A DNA stretch of 64,000 bases, taken from contig NZ_JAMGBG010000057.1 in the NCBI RefSeq assembly GCF_023516595.1, positions 1 to 64,000 on the forward strand, in the 5' to 3' direction. The stretch comes from Streptomyces neyagawaensis. Lineage in GTDB: Bacteria; Actinomycetota; Actinomycetes; Streptomycetales; Streptomycetaceae. Positions within the stretch are counted from its first letter, which is position 1, and every line of letters starts with the position of its first letter. The position numbers and the translations under genes are program-made. Under the pieces are notes generated by a model. It was not told the origin of the DNA. It searched no databases and saw nothing but the letters and a program-made list of their open reading frames with translations. Below are positions 32,362 to 40,242 of the stretch, piece by piece.

Positions 32362-32707
32362 AAGGGCCTCGCGGTTGCTTGCGGTGGTCGGGGCAACGCG
32401 TGCGGACACCGCGGGGCGACACAGTCGAGGCGAGGGCGAACCCGCTGGGGCGGGGCCGGAAGAAGGCCCGCTGCCGGGGGACGGCTCGTACGCCGAGGTC
32501 GCACGCAACGCACACAGGAAGCCGGGATACGGCGATGATGTGTGGCGCGGTGTCTCAGGACCTCAGACGAGCAACGTCCTTCTCCAATCGACGGCAACAG
32601 GACCGCTGTACAAGGTAGGAGGGCGTTATGGGGGTGTCAACGGATTAAATCGGCACCCGGAACCGGCCGCCCCCGGCATGGGCGGGGCGGCGTCGGGAGG
32701 CGTGGTC
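32362..32707 (-). promoter_or_regulatory. promoter and long leader of ABC-F gene
   Basis: No gene is evident in this 346-base stretch. On the minus strand a consensus-like promoter is visible: TTGACA (32640-32635), a 17-base spacer, then TACCTT (32617-32612). The RNA would start near 32605, giving a leader of about 240 bases. Near its 5' end lies GGAG, then 7 bases, then TTG-CTC-GTC-TGA, a possible three-codon leader ORF. Further down, GCGGGCC/GGCCCCGC can form a hairpin. The leader layout resembles ribosome-mediated attenuators of ABC-F genes. Confidence 0.55.
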
Positions 32708-33124
32708 TCAGCAGGCGTCCCGCATCAGCTCGGCCAGGTCGCGGTCCAGGTCGACCTGGTGGTGTTCCAGGCCGAGGGGCACCAGCTCGGTCGTCCGGTC
32801 CAGGAAGCGGCGCACCTCACCGGCGAGGACGTGCACCACGGCGGTGCCCTCCGGGGCGTGGAACTCCATGACCAGCCGCTCGTAGCCGTAGGGGCGGACG
32901 CGGACGTCCCCGTGGCCGACGGCCTCGTCCATGCCGGTCACCAGGAGTTCGCGGGCGAAGGTCCAGCAGACCTCGACACCCTCCAGCGTCGCCGGGGCGG
33001 GGAACGTCATACGGACGGCGAACGGGTCGCTCCGGTCGTAGTGGAGCGTGGCGGGAATGCTCGGCATCCGCGGCGCGGCGGCGACGAGACGGGCCTCGAC
33101 GGGCTGCTCGATGACGGTGGACAA
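32708..33124 (-). CDS. SsgA-like protein (SALP)
   Basis: A 138-residue member of the SsgA-like family, found only in sporulating actinobacteria, where members guide septum-site selection and spore-wall formation. Family features are present: LHYDRSDPFAVRMTF, VCWTFARELLVTGM, GDVRVRPYG and the C-terminal FLDRTTELVPLGLEHHQVD segment followed by the acidic end. The start is taken as TTG at 33124 with GGAGCAAGG upstream; the longer frame gives a charged, unrelated N-terminus. Which SALP it is cannot be told by eye. Confidence 0.85.
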   Translation of the reverse strand: MSTVIEQPVEARLVAAAPRMPSIPATLHYDRSDPFAVRMTFPAPATLEGVEVCWTFARELLVTGMDEAVGHGDVRVRPYGYERLVMEFHAPEGTAVVHVLAGEVRRFLDRTTELVPLGLEHHQVDLDRDLAELMRDAC

Positions 33125-33371
33125 CGCCTTGCTCCCTTGTGACGGATGGACGGACTCCGGACGACATGGCCGGTCATGTGAAGAGACGCTGGATCGGACC
33201 GATGCGTGCACGCGGGCTTCGAGTGACCTCTGTCACCGAGTCCAATCACCGAGGTGATCCATTTCTCGTCCCGGCGTCCCGGGATACCCGTGAGGACACC
33301 GGACACGGCCCCGCGGTTCCCGTCCGAGGCCATCTGGACGGCGCCCGGGGGGTCGGCTAGCTTCGCCCGCC

Positions 33372-34466
33372 ATGAGGGCCATGGGGCAGTCGAGAAGCAG
33401 GATCCGGACGAGTCGGACGATGACGATGGGACTGGCCGCGACGGCGCTCGCCGCCGCCCTGGCCGTGCCCGCGCAGGCACACGGGGACGGCCGGCCACCG
33501 CACTGGGAACTGAAGCAGACCGGCACTGACGTGCGCTTTCGCGGGCTGGCCGCGGTCAGCCGGAACACGGCCTGGCTGGCCGGCACCGGCGGCACCGTGC
33601 TGCGGACGAGGGACGGGGGCGAGCACTGGCGCACGGTGTCACCGCCCGGCGCACAGGATCTGCAGTTCCGGGACATCGAAGCGTTCGACGCACGCCGGGC
33701 GGTCGTTCTGGCCATCGGTGAGGGCGAGTCCTCCCGCGTGTACCGCACGGACGACGGCGGCGCCACCTGGACAGAGACCTTCCGCAACACCGACTCGCGC
33801 GCCTTCTACGACTGCCTGACCTTCTTCGACCCGCGCCACGGGCTCGCCATGAGCGACCCGGTGGACGGGAAGTTCCGCATCCTGTCCACCGAGGACGGCG
33901 GCCGCTCCTGGGACGTCCTGCCGAACGACGGCATGCCCCCGGCCCTGGAGGGCGAGGCGGGCTTCGCGGCGAGCGGGCAGTGCCTGGTCAGCTCGGGCCG
34001 GCGCGATGTCTGGCTGGCGACCGGCGGAGCGGCACGCGCGCGTGTGCTGCACTCCGCCGACCGCGGCCTGACCTGGACGGCCACCGACACCCCCGTCCCG
34101 GCGGGCGACCCGGCCCGCGGAGTCTTCGCCCTCGCCTTCCGCGACCGGGCCCACGGCATCGCCGTCGGCGGTGATTACCGCGCCGACCAGCCGTCCCCGA
34201 GGGCGGCGGCCACCACCGGTGACGCCGGGCGCCACTGGACGTCCGCCGCGCAACCACCGCCCGCCTACCGCTCCGGCGTCGCCTGGCTCCCGTACAGCCG
34301 TACGACCGCCCTCGCCGTCGGCCCCACCGGCACCGATCTCACCACCGACGGCGGCCGGACCTGGCGCACGGTCGACACCGGCTCGTACGACACGGTCGAC
34401 TGCACCCCCGACCGGGGCTGCTGGGCCGCCGGGGAGAAGGGGCGCGTGGCCCGGCTGGAGAACTGA
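33372..34466 (+). CDS. secreted BNR/YCF48-type beta-propeller protein
   Basis: A 364-residue exported protein with a signal peptide (RTMTMGLAATALAAALAVPAQA). It carries repeated 'G--W' motifs of Asp-box/BNR repeats: RTRDGGEHWRTV, RTDDGGATWTET, STEDGGRSWDVL, HSADRGLTWTAT and TTDGGRTWRTV in separate blades. This is the YCF48/Hcf136-like or sialidase-like propeller fold. In databases such proteins are often labelled oxidoreductase without evidence. No catalytic residues of sialidases were identified. Confidence 0.75.
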   Translation: MRAMGQSRSRIRTSRTMTMGLAATALAAALAVPAQAHGDGRPPHWELKQTGTDVRFRGLAAVSRNTAWLAGTGGTVLRTRDGGEHWRTVSPPGAQDLQFRDIEAFDARRAVVLAIGEGESSRVYRTDDGGATWTETFRNTDSRAFYDCLTFFDPRHGLAMSDPVDGKFRILSTEDGGRSWDVLPNDGMPPALEGEAGFAASGQCLVSSGRRDVWLATGGAARARVLHSADRGLTWTATDTPVPAGDPARGVFALAFRDRAHGIAVGGDYRADQPSPRAAATTGDAGRHWTSAAQPPPAYRSGVAWLPYSRTTALAVGPTGTDLTTDGGRTWRTVDTGSYDTVDCTPDRGCWAAGEKGRVARLEN

Positions 34467-34486
34467 CGGGACGGCCGGTGAACGGG

Positions 34487-34515
34487 CGGCGGGCGGGAGT
34501 GGATCCCGCCCGCCG
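34487..34515 (+). terminator. hairpin after BNR-repeat gene
   Basis: A perfect 12-bp stem (CGGCGGGCGGGA / TCCCGCCCGCCG) with a 5-base loop, 20 bases after the stop. Confidence 0.75.
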
Positions 34516-34557
34516 GGATACCCGTGCGGTGTTCGCGTCATGAAGGGAGTGATCGGC

Positions 34558-34881
34558 ATGCCACGCGGTTCGAGCCCCAAGCGGGAACGCCAGTACGAGC
34601 ACATCAAGGAGAGTGCCGAGGACCGCGGTGAGAGCGAGTCGCGCGCCAAGGAGATCGCCGCCCGCACGGTCAACAAGGAACGCGCCCGGTCCGGCGAGTC
34701 CAGGACCGCGAGCCGTACGTCCACGCAGGACATGTCGTCCAGCAAGCGCGGCGGGCAGCGCTCCCACAGTGGGTCCGAGGGACCCACGTACGACCAGCTG
34801 TACGAGGAGGCCAAGCGGCGCAATATCCGCGGCCGTTCCGACATGAACAAGAGCCAGCTCAAGCGCGCCCTCGACAAGTAG
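34558..34881 (+). CDS. small charged protein with Rho-N/SAP-like C-terminus
   Basis: A 107-residue, strongly charged protein. The N-terminal part (PRGSSPKRERQYEHIKESAEDRGESESRAKEIAARTVNKERA, in separate runs) resembles 'plasmid stabilisation protein'-type sequences. The C-terminal YDQLYEEAKRRNIRGRSDMNKSQLKRAL is a Rho termination factor N-like/SAP-like motif that can bind nucleic acid. The ATG at 34558 follows AAGGGAG by 8 bases. A chromatin- or stress-related role is possible but not shown. Confidence 0.7.
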   Translation: MPRGSSPKRERQYEHIKESAEDRGESESRAKEIAARTVNKERARSGESRTASRTSTQDMSSSKRGGQRSHSGSEGPTYDQLYEEAKRRNIRGRSDMNKSQLKRALDK

Positions 34882-34936
34882 CCGAACAGCCCCTGGGAGG
34901 CGTGCTCACGGCGGGGATGCGTACGCTCGTCGGACC

Positions 34937-35638
34937 ATGACGACCGTACGCATCCCCGCGGGCTGGCCCGCCACCGACGATCAAGCCCGAGCCGTGCAGG
35001 ACGAGTTGCGCGGCAAGGTGGTCCTCGACGAGACCGGGCCGCCGCCCGGCACCGGACATGTCACCGGCGTCGACGTCGCGTACGACGACGAGCGGGACGT
35101 GGTCGCGGCGGCGGCCGTCGTCCTGGACGCGGCCACGCTCGACGTGGTCGCCGAGGCCACGGCGATCGGCCAGGTCTCCTTCCCGTACGTCCCCGGGCTG
35201 CTGGCCTTCCGCGAGATCCCGACCGTCCTCGCCGCCCTCGACGCGCTGCCGTGCGACCCCGGTCTCGTCGTCTGCGACGGCTACGGCCTCGCCCACCCCC
35301 GCCGCTTCGGCCTCGCCAGCCACCTAGGCGTCCTCACCGGACTTCCCACGATCGGCGTCGCCAAGAACCCGTTCACCTTCACCTACGACGACCCGGAGAC
35401 CCCCCGCGGCAGCGCCTCGCCCCTCCTCGCCGCCACCGGATCGGGCACCGAGGAAGTGGGCCGCGCGCTGCGCACCCGCACCGGGGTCAAACCGGTCTTC
35501 GTGTCGGTCGGCCACCGCGTGACCCTCGACAACGCCTGCGCCCACACCCTCGCCCTGACCCCGGCCTACCGCATCCCGGAGACGACCCGGCACGCCGACG
35601 CACTCTGCCGCCGGGCCCTGCGGGAGGCGGCGGGCTGA
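34937..35638 (+). CDS. nfi: endonuclease V
   Basis: A 233-residue deoxyinosine 3'-endonuclease that nicks DNA one base beyond deaminated bases. The conserved acidic metal ligands are in VTGVDVAYDD (residue ~38) and CDGYGLAHPRRFGLASHLG (residue ~113). The tyrosine wedge region is FPYVPGLLAFREIP, with GVAKNPF further on. Length and motif order fit the Nfi family closely. It has a short upstream space and its own start. Confidence 0.93.
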   Translation: MTTVRIPAGWPATDDQARAVQDELRGKVVLDETGPPPGTGHVTGVDVAYDDERDVVAAAAVVLDAATLDVVAEATAIGQVSFPYVPGLLAFREIPTVLAALDALPCDPGLVVCDGYGLAHPRRFGLASHLGVLTGLPTIGVAKNPFTFTYDDPETPRGSASPLLAATGSGTEEVGRALRTRTGVKPVFVSVGHRVTLDNACAHTLALTPAYRIPETTRHADALCRRALREAAG

Positions 35639-35730
35639 GCCCTCGGGGCGCGCACGTGAGTACGTCCGGGGCTCGCATCTGAGTACGAGTACGGATACCG
35701 ACGCGTCGTCATGATCGGCAGGCTGTCGGT

Positions 35731-35877
35731 ATGACGACGCACCGCGCCCCGAAGCCCGCCGCCAGCCCCAGCCAGCCCGTCGAGCGTGCCGTCACCGCCG
35801 GGCTGCTGCTCGCCCTGATCGCCGGGCTCGCGTGGATCGGCGGGATGGTCTACACGCTGACGGGATGGGCCCAGTAG
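35731..35877 (+). CDS. 48-residue single-pass membrane protein
   Basis: A short ORF starting ATG at 35731 and ending TAG at 35877. The first 20 residues are Ala/Pro/Ser-rich and basic, and the next about 25 form one hydrophobic helix (GLLLALIAGLAWIGGMVYTL). G+C at third positions is near-complete, as in real genes here. Just upstream are repeated TGAGTACG/AGTACGG elements (35656-35696), a likely promoter region. Many actinobacteria encode such small membrane peptides; the function is unknown. Confidence 0.6.
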   Translation: MTTHRAPKPAASPSQPVERAVTAGLLLALIAGLAWIGGMVYTLTGWAQ

Positions 35878-35934
35878 GGCGAGGGCGGCGGGGGCGGTGG
35901 GCCCCCGGCCGCCTCACGACGTCGGGAGCCCGCG

Positions 35935-37113
35935 TCACCGGGAGGCGGCCACCCGGAACGTGATGCCCGCCGCGCGCAGACGTTCGATCAGCGCGTCGCC
36001 CATCGCGACCGCCGTCGTGACCTGGCCCGCGGTGGGCGGAAGCTCGTCGAAGGCGAGGCAGAGCGCCGACTCGGCGAACATCTTCGCGGTCTCGCCGTAG
36101 CCGGGGTCACCGCCCGCGACCTCCGTGAAGACACGCCGGCCGCCACCCTCGCCCACGAACCGCACCGAGAACCAGCTCTTGGCCCGCGTCTCGGCGCTCG
36201 GCCCCTCACCCGGCTTGTGCAGGTTGCCCAACCAGCGCCGGGCGGGCGGCACTTGCGCGGCGGCGACGACCGCACCCACGAACGCGACCCCGCCCACCGC
36301 GAACGGCAACGTCCTGACGGCCGCGTAGTGGCGGTAGCGGAAGTCCGGCCCGTACCGCTGCAGAGCCCGCGCCGAACGCTGCACCACCTGCGCGTCGATG
36401 GTCGGCAGCGGCAGGGCCCACGCACCGACCTCCTTGGCGAAACGGGGCGCGCTCACCGGCGCGTACGCCCGCCGCCCCACCGTCCGCGGCTCGTGCCGCT
36501 TGCGGTCCCGCGCGGCGGCTGCCGTCTGCCGGGCCCGCGAGAAACCCGTCAGCGCGGAGTTGAACGTACCGCCCGAGAACATCCCCGACGCCCGCACGAA
36601 GCCGTCGACGGTGATCGGCACGTCCTCCGGGAGCTGTCGCACCGTGAAGTACGCCCCCAGGTCGTGCGGGATCGAGTCGAAGCCCGCCGCGTGCACGATC
36701 CGCGCGCCCGTCTCACGCGCGCGTGCGTCGTGCCGGACGAACATCAGGTCCACGAACTCGGGCTCACCGGTGAGATCCAGATAGTCGGTGCCCTCGTCGG
36801 CGCAGGCGGCCACCAGTTCCTCGCCGTACGTGATGTACGGGCCGACCGTCGTGGCCACCACCCGGGCCTGCCGGGCGAGTTCACGCAGGGACGCCGGATC
36901 GGACACGTCCGCCCGGAGCACACCGATCCCTTCACCGCCGGGGAGCCGCTCCCGCAGTGCCGCCAGCTTCTCGGCGCTGCGCCCGGCCAGTGCCCAGCGC
37001 AGCCCCTCGGGCGCGTGCTCGGCCAGATACTCCGCGGTGAGCTCGCCGACGAACCCCGTCGCCCCGAAGAGCACGATGTCGTACGCCCGATCCGCCCTGC
37101 TGTGCGTGCCCAT
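35935..37113 (-). CDS. saccharopine-dehydrogenase-like NAD(P)-binding oxidoreductase
   Basis: A 392-residue protein of the saccharopine dehydrogenase/trans-acting enoyl reductase family. The N-terminal Rossmann motif is DIVLFGATGFVGELTAEYL, followed by VVATTVGPY, YLDLTGEP and HAAGFDSIPHDLG, all family hallmarks. Mycobacterial relatives reduce lipid intermediates with polyketide synthases, but most actinobacterial members are uncharacterised. It is divergent from a YjbR-family gene. Confidence 0.8.
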   Translation of the reverse strand: MGTHSRADRAYDIVLFGATGFVGELTAEYLAEHAPEGLRWALAGRSAEKLAALRERLPGGEGIGVLRADVSDPASLRELARQARVVATTVGPYITYGEELVAACADEGTDYLDLTGEPEFVDLMFVRHDARARETGARIVHAAGFDSIPHDLGAYFTVRQLPEDVPITVDGFVRASGMFSGGTFNSALTGFSRARQTAAAARDRKRHEPRTVGRRAYAPVSAPRFAKEVGAWALPLPTIDAQVVQRSARALQRYGPDFRYRHYAAVRTLPFAVGGVAFVGAVVAAAQVPPARRWLGNLHKPGEGPSAETRAKSWFSVRFVGEGGGRRVFTEVAGGDPGYGETAKMFAESALCLAFDELPPTAGQVTTAVAMGDALIERLRAAGITFRVAASR

Positions 37114-37205
37114 GCAACCCCTCAGCCCTCGCCCCCGCGCCGTTGTCGGTGGGTGAGGCTAGCGTGAGGGACGAGCAGCCGAACGCGCGGGATCCGGAGG
37201 TGGCC

Positions 37206-37586
37206 GTGGCCGTGCCCAGGAACGCCCTGAAAAAATGGGAGAAGGTACGCGAGTTCGCCCTCGGGATGCCCGGCGCCGCCGAGGAGTTCCCCTGGGGCGA
37301 GAGCGTCGCCAAGGTCAACACGAAGGTGTTCGTGTTCCTCGGTGTGGATGACGGCAGCCATCCGCTGGGTGTCACCGTGAAGCTCAAGGACGAGGAGACC
37401 CGCGCCCACGCCCTGACCTGTCCGGGGGCCGAGCCCGCCGGATACGGCCTCGGCAAGGCCGGCTGGGTGCGCGTCCCGCTGGAGGAGCCGGGTGCCCCGA
37501 GCGCGGAACTGCTCTGCGACTGGGTCGAGGAGAGCTACCGCGTGATCGCCCCGAAGCGCCTGATAGCGGAGCTGGAGACCCGCTGA
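37206..37586 (+). CDS. MmcQ/YjbR-family DNA-binding-like protein
   Basis: A 126-residue protein of the MmcQ/YjbR family (CyaY-like fold, often called DNA-binding). Features are FALGMPGAAEEFPWGESVAKVNTKVFVFLG in two runs, the conserved GWVRVPL, and the C-terminal DWVEESYRVIAPKRL. The GTG at 37206, 5 bases after GGAGG, was preferred over the earlier frame start at 37143. Function unknown. Confidence 0.8.
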   Translation: MAVPRNALKKWEKVREFALGMPGAAEEFPWGESVAKVNTKVFVFLGVDDGSHPLGVTVKLKDEETRAHALTCPGAEPAGYGLGKAGWVRVPLEEPGAPSAELLCDWVEESYRVIAPKRLIAELETR

Positions 37587-37730
37587 GCCTGGCCGACGCG
37601 CGCCGGGACATCCGGCACTACCTTGGGCACAATGGCTAAGCGTTCGCTCACCCGGGCCTTGTGCGCGGTGGAACACGTTCTTAGCATCACTGGTGTTACA
37701 TCATCGGTGTCACAGAGCTGGGGGCTCTCG

Positions 37731-38927
37731 ATGGCAGTGGCGAAGACGCCCGGGCACGGCCCGCTCGCCGGTGTGCGCGTGGTCGAACTCGCGGGCATCG
37801 GCCCCGGTCCGTTCGCCGCCATGCTCCTCGGCGACCTCGGCGCCGACGTGGTCCGCGTCGACCGGCCCGGCGGCGCCGGCCTTGCCGTCAACCCCCTGTA
37901 CGACATCACCAACCGCAACAAGCGGTCCGTGATCGTCGACCTCAAGTCCCACGACGGCCCGGACACCGTCCTCGCCCTCGCCGAACGGGCCGACATCCTC
38001 ATCGAGGGCTACCGCCCCGGAGTCGCCGAGCGCCTCGGCGTCGGCCCCGAGAACTGCCACGCCCGCAACCCGGCCCTCGTCTACGGCCGGATGACCGGCT
38101 GGGGCCAGCAGGGCCCTCTCGCCCAGCGCGCCGGCCACGACATCGCCTACATCGCCCTGACCGGCACCCTCGGCATGATCGGCACCCCGGACACCCCGCC
38201 CGTCGCCCCCGCGAACCTCCTCGGCGACTACGCGGGCGGCTCGCTCTACCTCGTCGTCGGTGTCCTCGCCGCCCTGCACCACGCCCGCGCCACCGGCGCC
38301 GGCCAGGTCGTGGACGCGGCCATCGTCGACGGCACCGCGCACCTCTCCGCGATGATCCACGGCATGCTCGCCGCCGGCGGCTGGCAGGACCGCCGCGCCG
38401 CCAACCTCCTCGACGGCGGCTGCCCCTTCTACGGCACCTACGAGACCGCCGACGGCCGGTACATGGCCGTGGGCGCCCTGGAACAGCAGTTCTACGAGGA
38501 GTTCGTCGACCTCCTCGGCATCAAGGACCGGGCGCCGGCCCGCAAGGACGTCGCCGCCTGGGGCGCCCTGCGCGAGACGGTCGAGGCCCGCTTCAAGACC
38601 CGGTCGCGCGACGAGTGGACGGCCGTCTTCGAGGGCTCCGACGCCTGCGTGGCGCCCGTGCTGTCGCTGCGCGAGGCCCCGGACCACCCGCATCTCGCGG
38701 CCCGCGGCACGTTCACCGACTTCGGCGGCATCACCCAGCCCGCCCCCGCACCCCGTTTCTCCGCGACCCACACCTCGGTCCGCGGCGGCCCCGCCCAGCC
38801 GGGCGCCGACACGACCGACGTCGCCCGCGACTGGGGCATACCCGGCCTCCTCGACGCCCGTTCCCCGGCCGCCGCCACGGACGTTCCCCCGAGGGAAGCC
38901 GTCCCGAACGGCGAGGCCGGCGTCTGA
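37731..38927 (+). CDS. CaiB/BaiF-family CoA transferase, AMACR-like
   Basis: A 398-residue CoA-transferase family III protein most like alpha-methylacyl-CoA racemase. Shared motifs are VELAGIGPGPFAAMLLGDLGADVVRVDRPG at the N-terminus, YGRMTGWGQQGPL, and the catalytic Asp in AGHDIAYIALTG. Racemases of this type convert (2R)- to (2S)-methylacyl-CoA so that branched chains can enter beta-oxidation. It is the first gene of an operon with a thiolase (60 bp) and FadB (40 bp). The ATG at 37731 excludes a promoter-like region containing AGCGTTCGCT and TGGTGTTACATCA. Confidence 0.85.
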   Translation: MAVAKTPGHGPLAGVRVVELAGIGPGPFAAMLLGDLGADVVRVDRPGGAGLAVNPLYDITNRNKRSVIVDLKSHDGPDTVLALAERADILIEGYRPGVAERLGVGPENCHARNPALVYGRMTGWGQQGPLAQRAGHDIAYIALTGTLGMIGTPDTPPVAPANLLGDYAGGSLYLVVGVLAALHHARATGAGQVVDAAIVDGTAHLSAMIHGMLAAGGWQDRRAANLLDGGCPFYGTYETADGRYMAVGALEQQFYEEFVDLLGIKDRAPARKDVAAWGALRETVEARFKTRSRDEWTAVFEGSDACVAPVLSLREAPDHPHLAARGTFTDFGGITQPAPAPRFSATHTSVRGGPAQPGADTTDVARDWGIPGLLDARSPAAATDVPPREAVPNGEAGV

Positions 38928-38987
38928 CGCCCGGCCACCGCGCCCCCGACCACCCGGCTCTCCACCGCCACCCGAAAGGCCAGACCC

Positions 38988-40202
38988 GTGAGCACCGAAG
39001 CGTACGTGTACGACGCGATCCGCACCCCGCGCGGACGCGGCAAGGCGAACGGCGCCCTGCACGGCACCAAGCCCATCGACCTCGTCGTCGGGCTGATCCA
39101 CGAGGTCCGGCGCCGGCACCCCGGCCTCGACCCGGCCGCCGTCGACGACATCGTGCTCGGCGTGGTGGGCCCCGTCGGCGACCAGGGCTCCGACATCGCC
39201 CGTATCGCCGCGATCGCCGCCGGACTGCCCGACACGGTGGCCGGCGTCCAGGAGAACCGCTTCTGTGCCTCCGGTCTGGAGGCCGTCAACATGGCCGCCG
39301 CCAAGGTCCGTTCCGGCTGGGAGGACCTGGTGCTCGCCGGCGGTGTCGAGTCGATGTCGCGGGTGCCGATGGCCTCGGACGGCGGCGCCTGGTTCAACGA
39401 CCCGATGACCAACCTGGCCGTCAACTTCGTGCCGCAGGGCATCGGCGCCGACCTCATCGCCACCATCGAGGGCTTCTCCCGCCGGGACGTCGACGAGTAC
39501 GCCGCCCTGTCCCAGGAGCGGGCCGCCGCGGCCTGGAAGGACGGCCGGTTCGACGCCTCCGTCGTCCCCGTCAAGGACCGCGCGGGCCTCGTCGTCCTCG
39601 ACCACGACGAGCATCTGCGGCCGGGCACCACCGCCGACTCGCTCGCCAAGCTGAAGCCGTCGTTCGCCGACATCGGCGAGCTGGGCGGCTTCGACGCGGT
39701 GGCCCTGCAGAAGTACCACTGGGTCGAGGAGATCGACCACGTCCACCACGCGGGCAACTCCTCCGGCATCGTCGACGGCGCGGCGCTCGTCGCCATCGGC
39801 TCCCGCGAGATCGGCGACCGCTACGGCCTGCGCCCGCGCGCGCGGATCGTCTCCGCCGCCGTCTCCGGCTCCGAGCCCACCATCATGCTCACCGGGCCCG
39901 CGCCCGCCACCCGCAAGGCCCTCGCCCGGGCCGGACTGACCATCGACGACATCGACCTCGTCGAGATCAACGAGGCGTTCGCCGCCGTCGTCCTGCGCTT
40001 CGTCAGGGACATGGGCATCTCCCTGGACAAGGTCAACGTCAACGGCGGCGCCATCGCCCTCGGCCACCCGCTGGGCGCCACCGGCGCGATGATCCTCGGC
40101 ACCCTCGTCGACGAGCTGGAGCGCCAGGACAAGCGGTACGGGCTGGCCACGCTGTGCGTGGGCGGCGGCATGGGCATCGCGACGATCGTCGAGCGCGTCT
40201 GA
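38988..40202 (+). CDS. fadA: acetyl-CoA C-acyltransferase (thiolase)
   Basis: A thiolase of 404 residues catalysing the last beta-oxidation step. The acyl-binding Cys is in ENRFCASGLEAV near residue 90. The two C-terminal active-site segments are GGAIALGHPLGATGA (His) and TLCVGGGMGIA (Cys). It lies between the AMACR-like gene and fadB, so it acts with FadB in fatty-acid degradation. It is related to, but clearly not, the missing pcaF thiolase. Confidence 0.92.
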   Translation: MSTEAYVYDAIRTPRGRGKANGALHGTKPIDLVVGLIHEVRRRHPGLDPAAVDDIVLGVVGPVGDQGSDIARIAAIAAGLPDTVAGVQENRFCASGLEAVNMAAAKVRSGWEDLVLAGGVESMSRVPMASDGGAWFNDPMTNLAVNFVPQGIGADLIATIEGFSRRDVDEYAALSQERAAAAWKDGRFDASVVPVKDRAGLVVLDHDEHLRPGTTADSLAKLKPSFADIGELGGFDAVALQKYHWVEEIDHVHHAGNSSGIVDGAALVAIGSREIGDRYGLRPRARIVSAAVSGSEPTIMLTGPAPATRKALARAGLTIDDIDLVEINEAFAAVVLRFVRDMGISLDKVNVNGGAIALGHPLGATGAMILGTLVDELERQDKRYGLATLCVGGGMGIATIVERV

Positions 40203-40242
40203 CACCCGGCGGAACCACAAGACTTCTACGGAGAGCCCCCTC

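Noticed and set aside
38988..40202. The thiolase as a relocated pcaF
   Set aside because: It is in a FadB operon and is of the general fatty-acid type, lacking the GVGQG-type C-terminus seen in the remnant; a substitute role is only a speculation.
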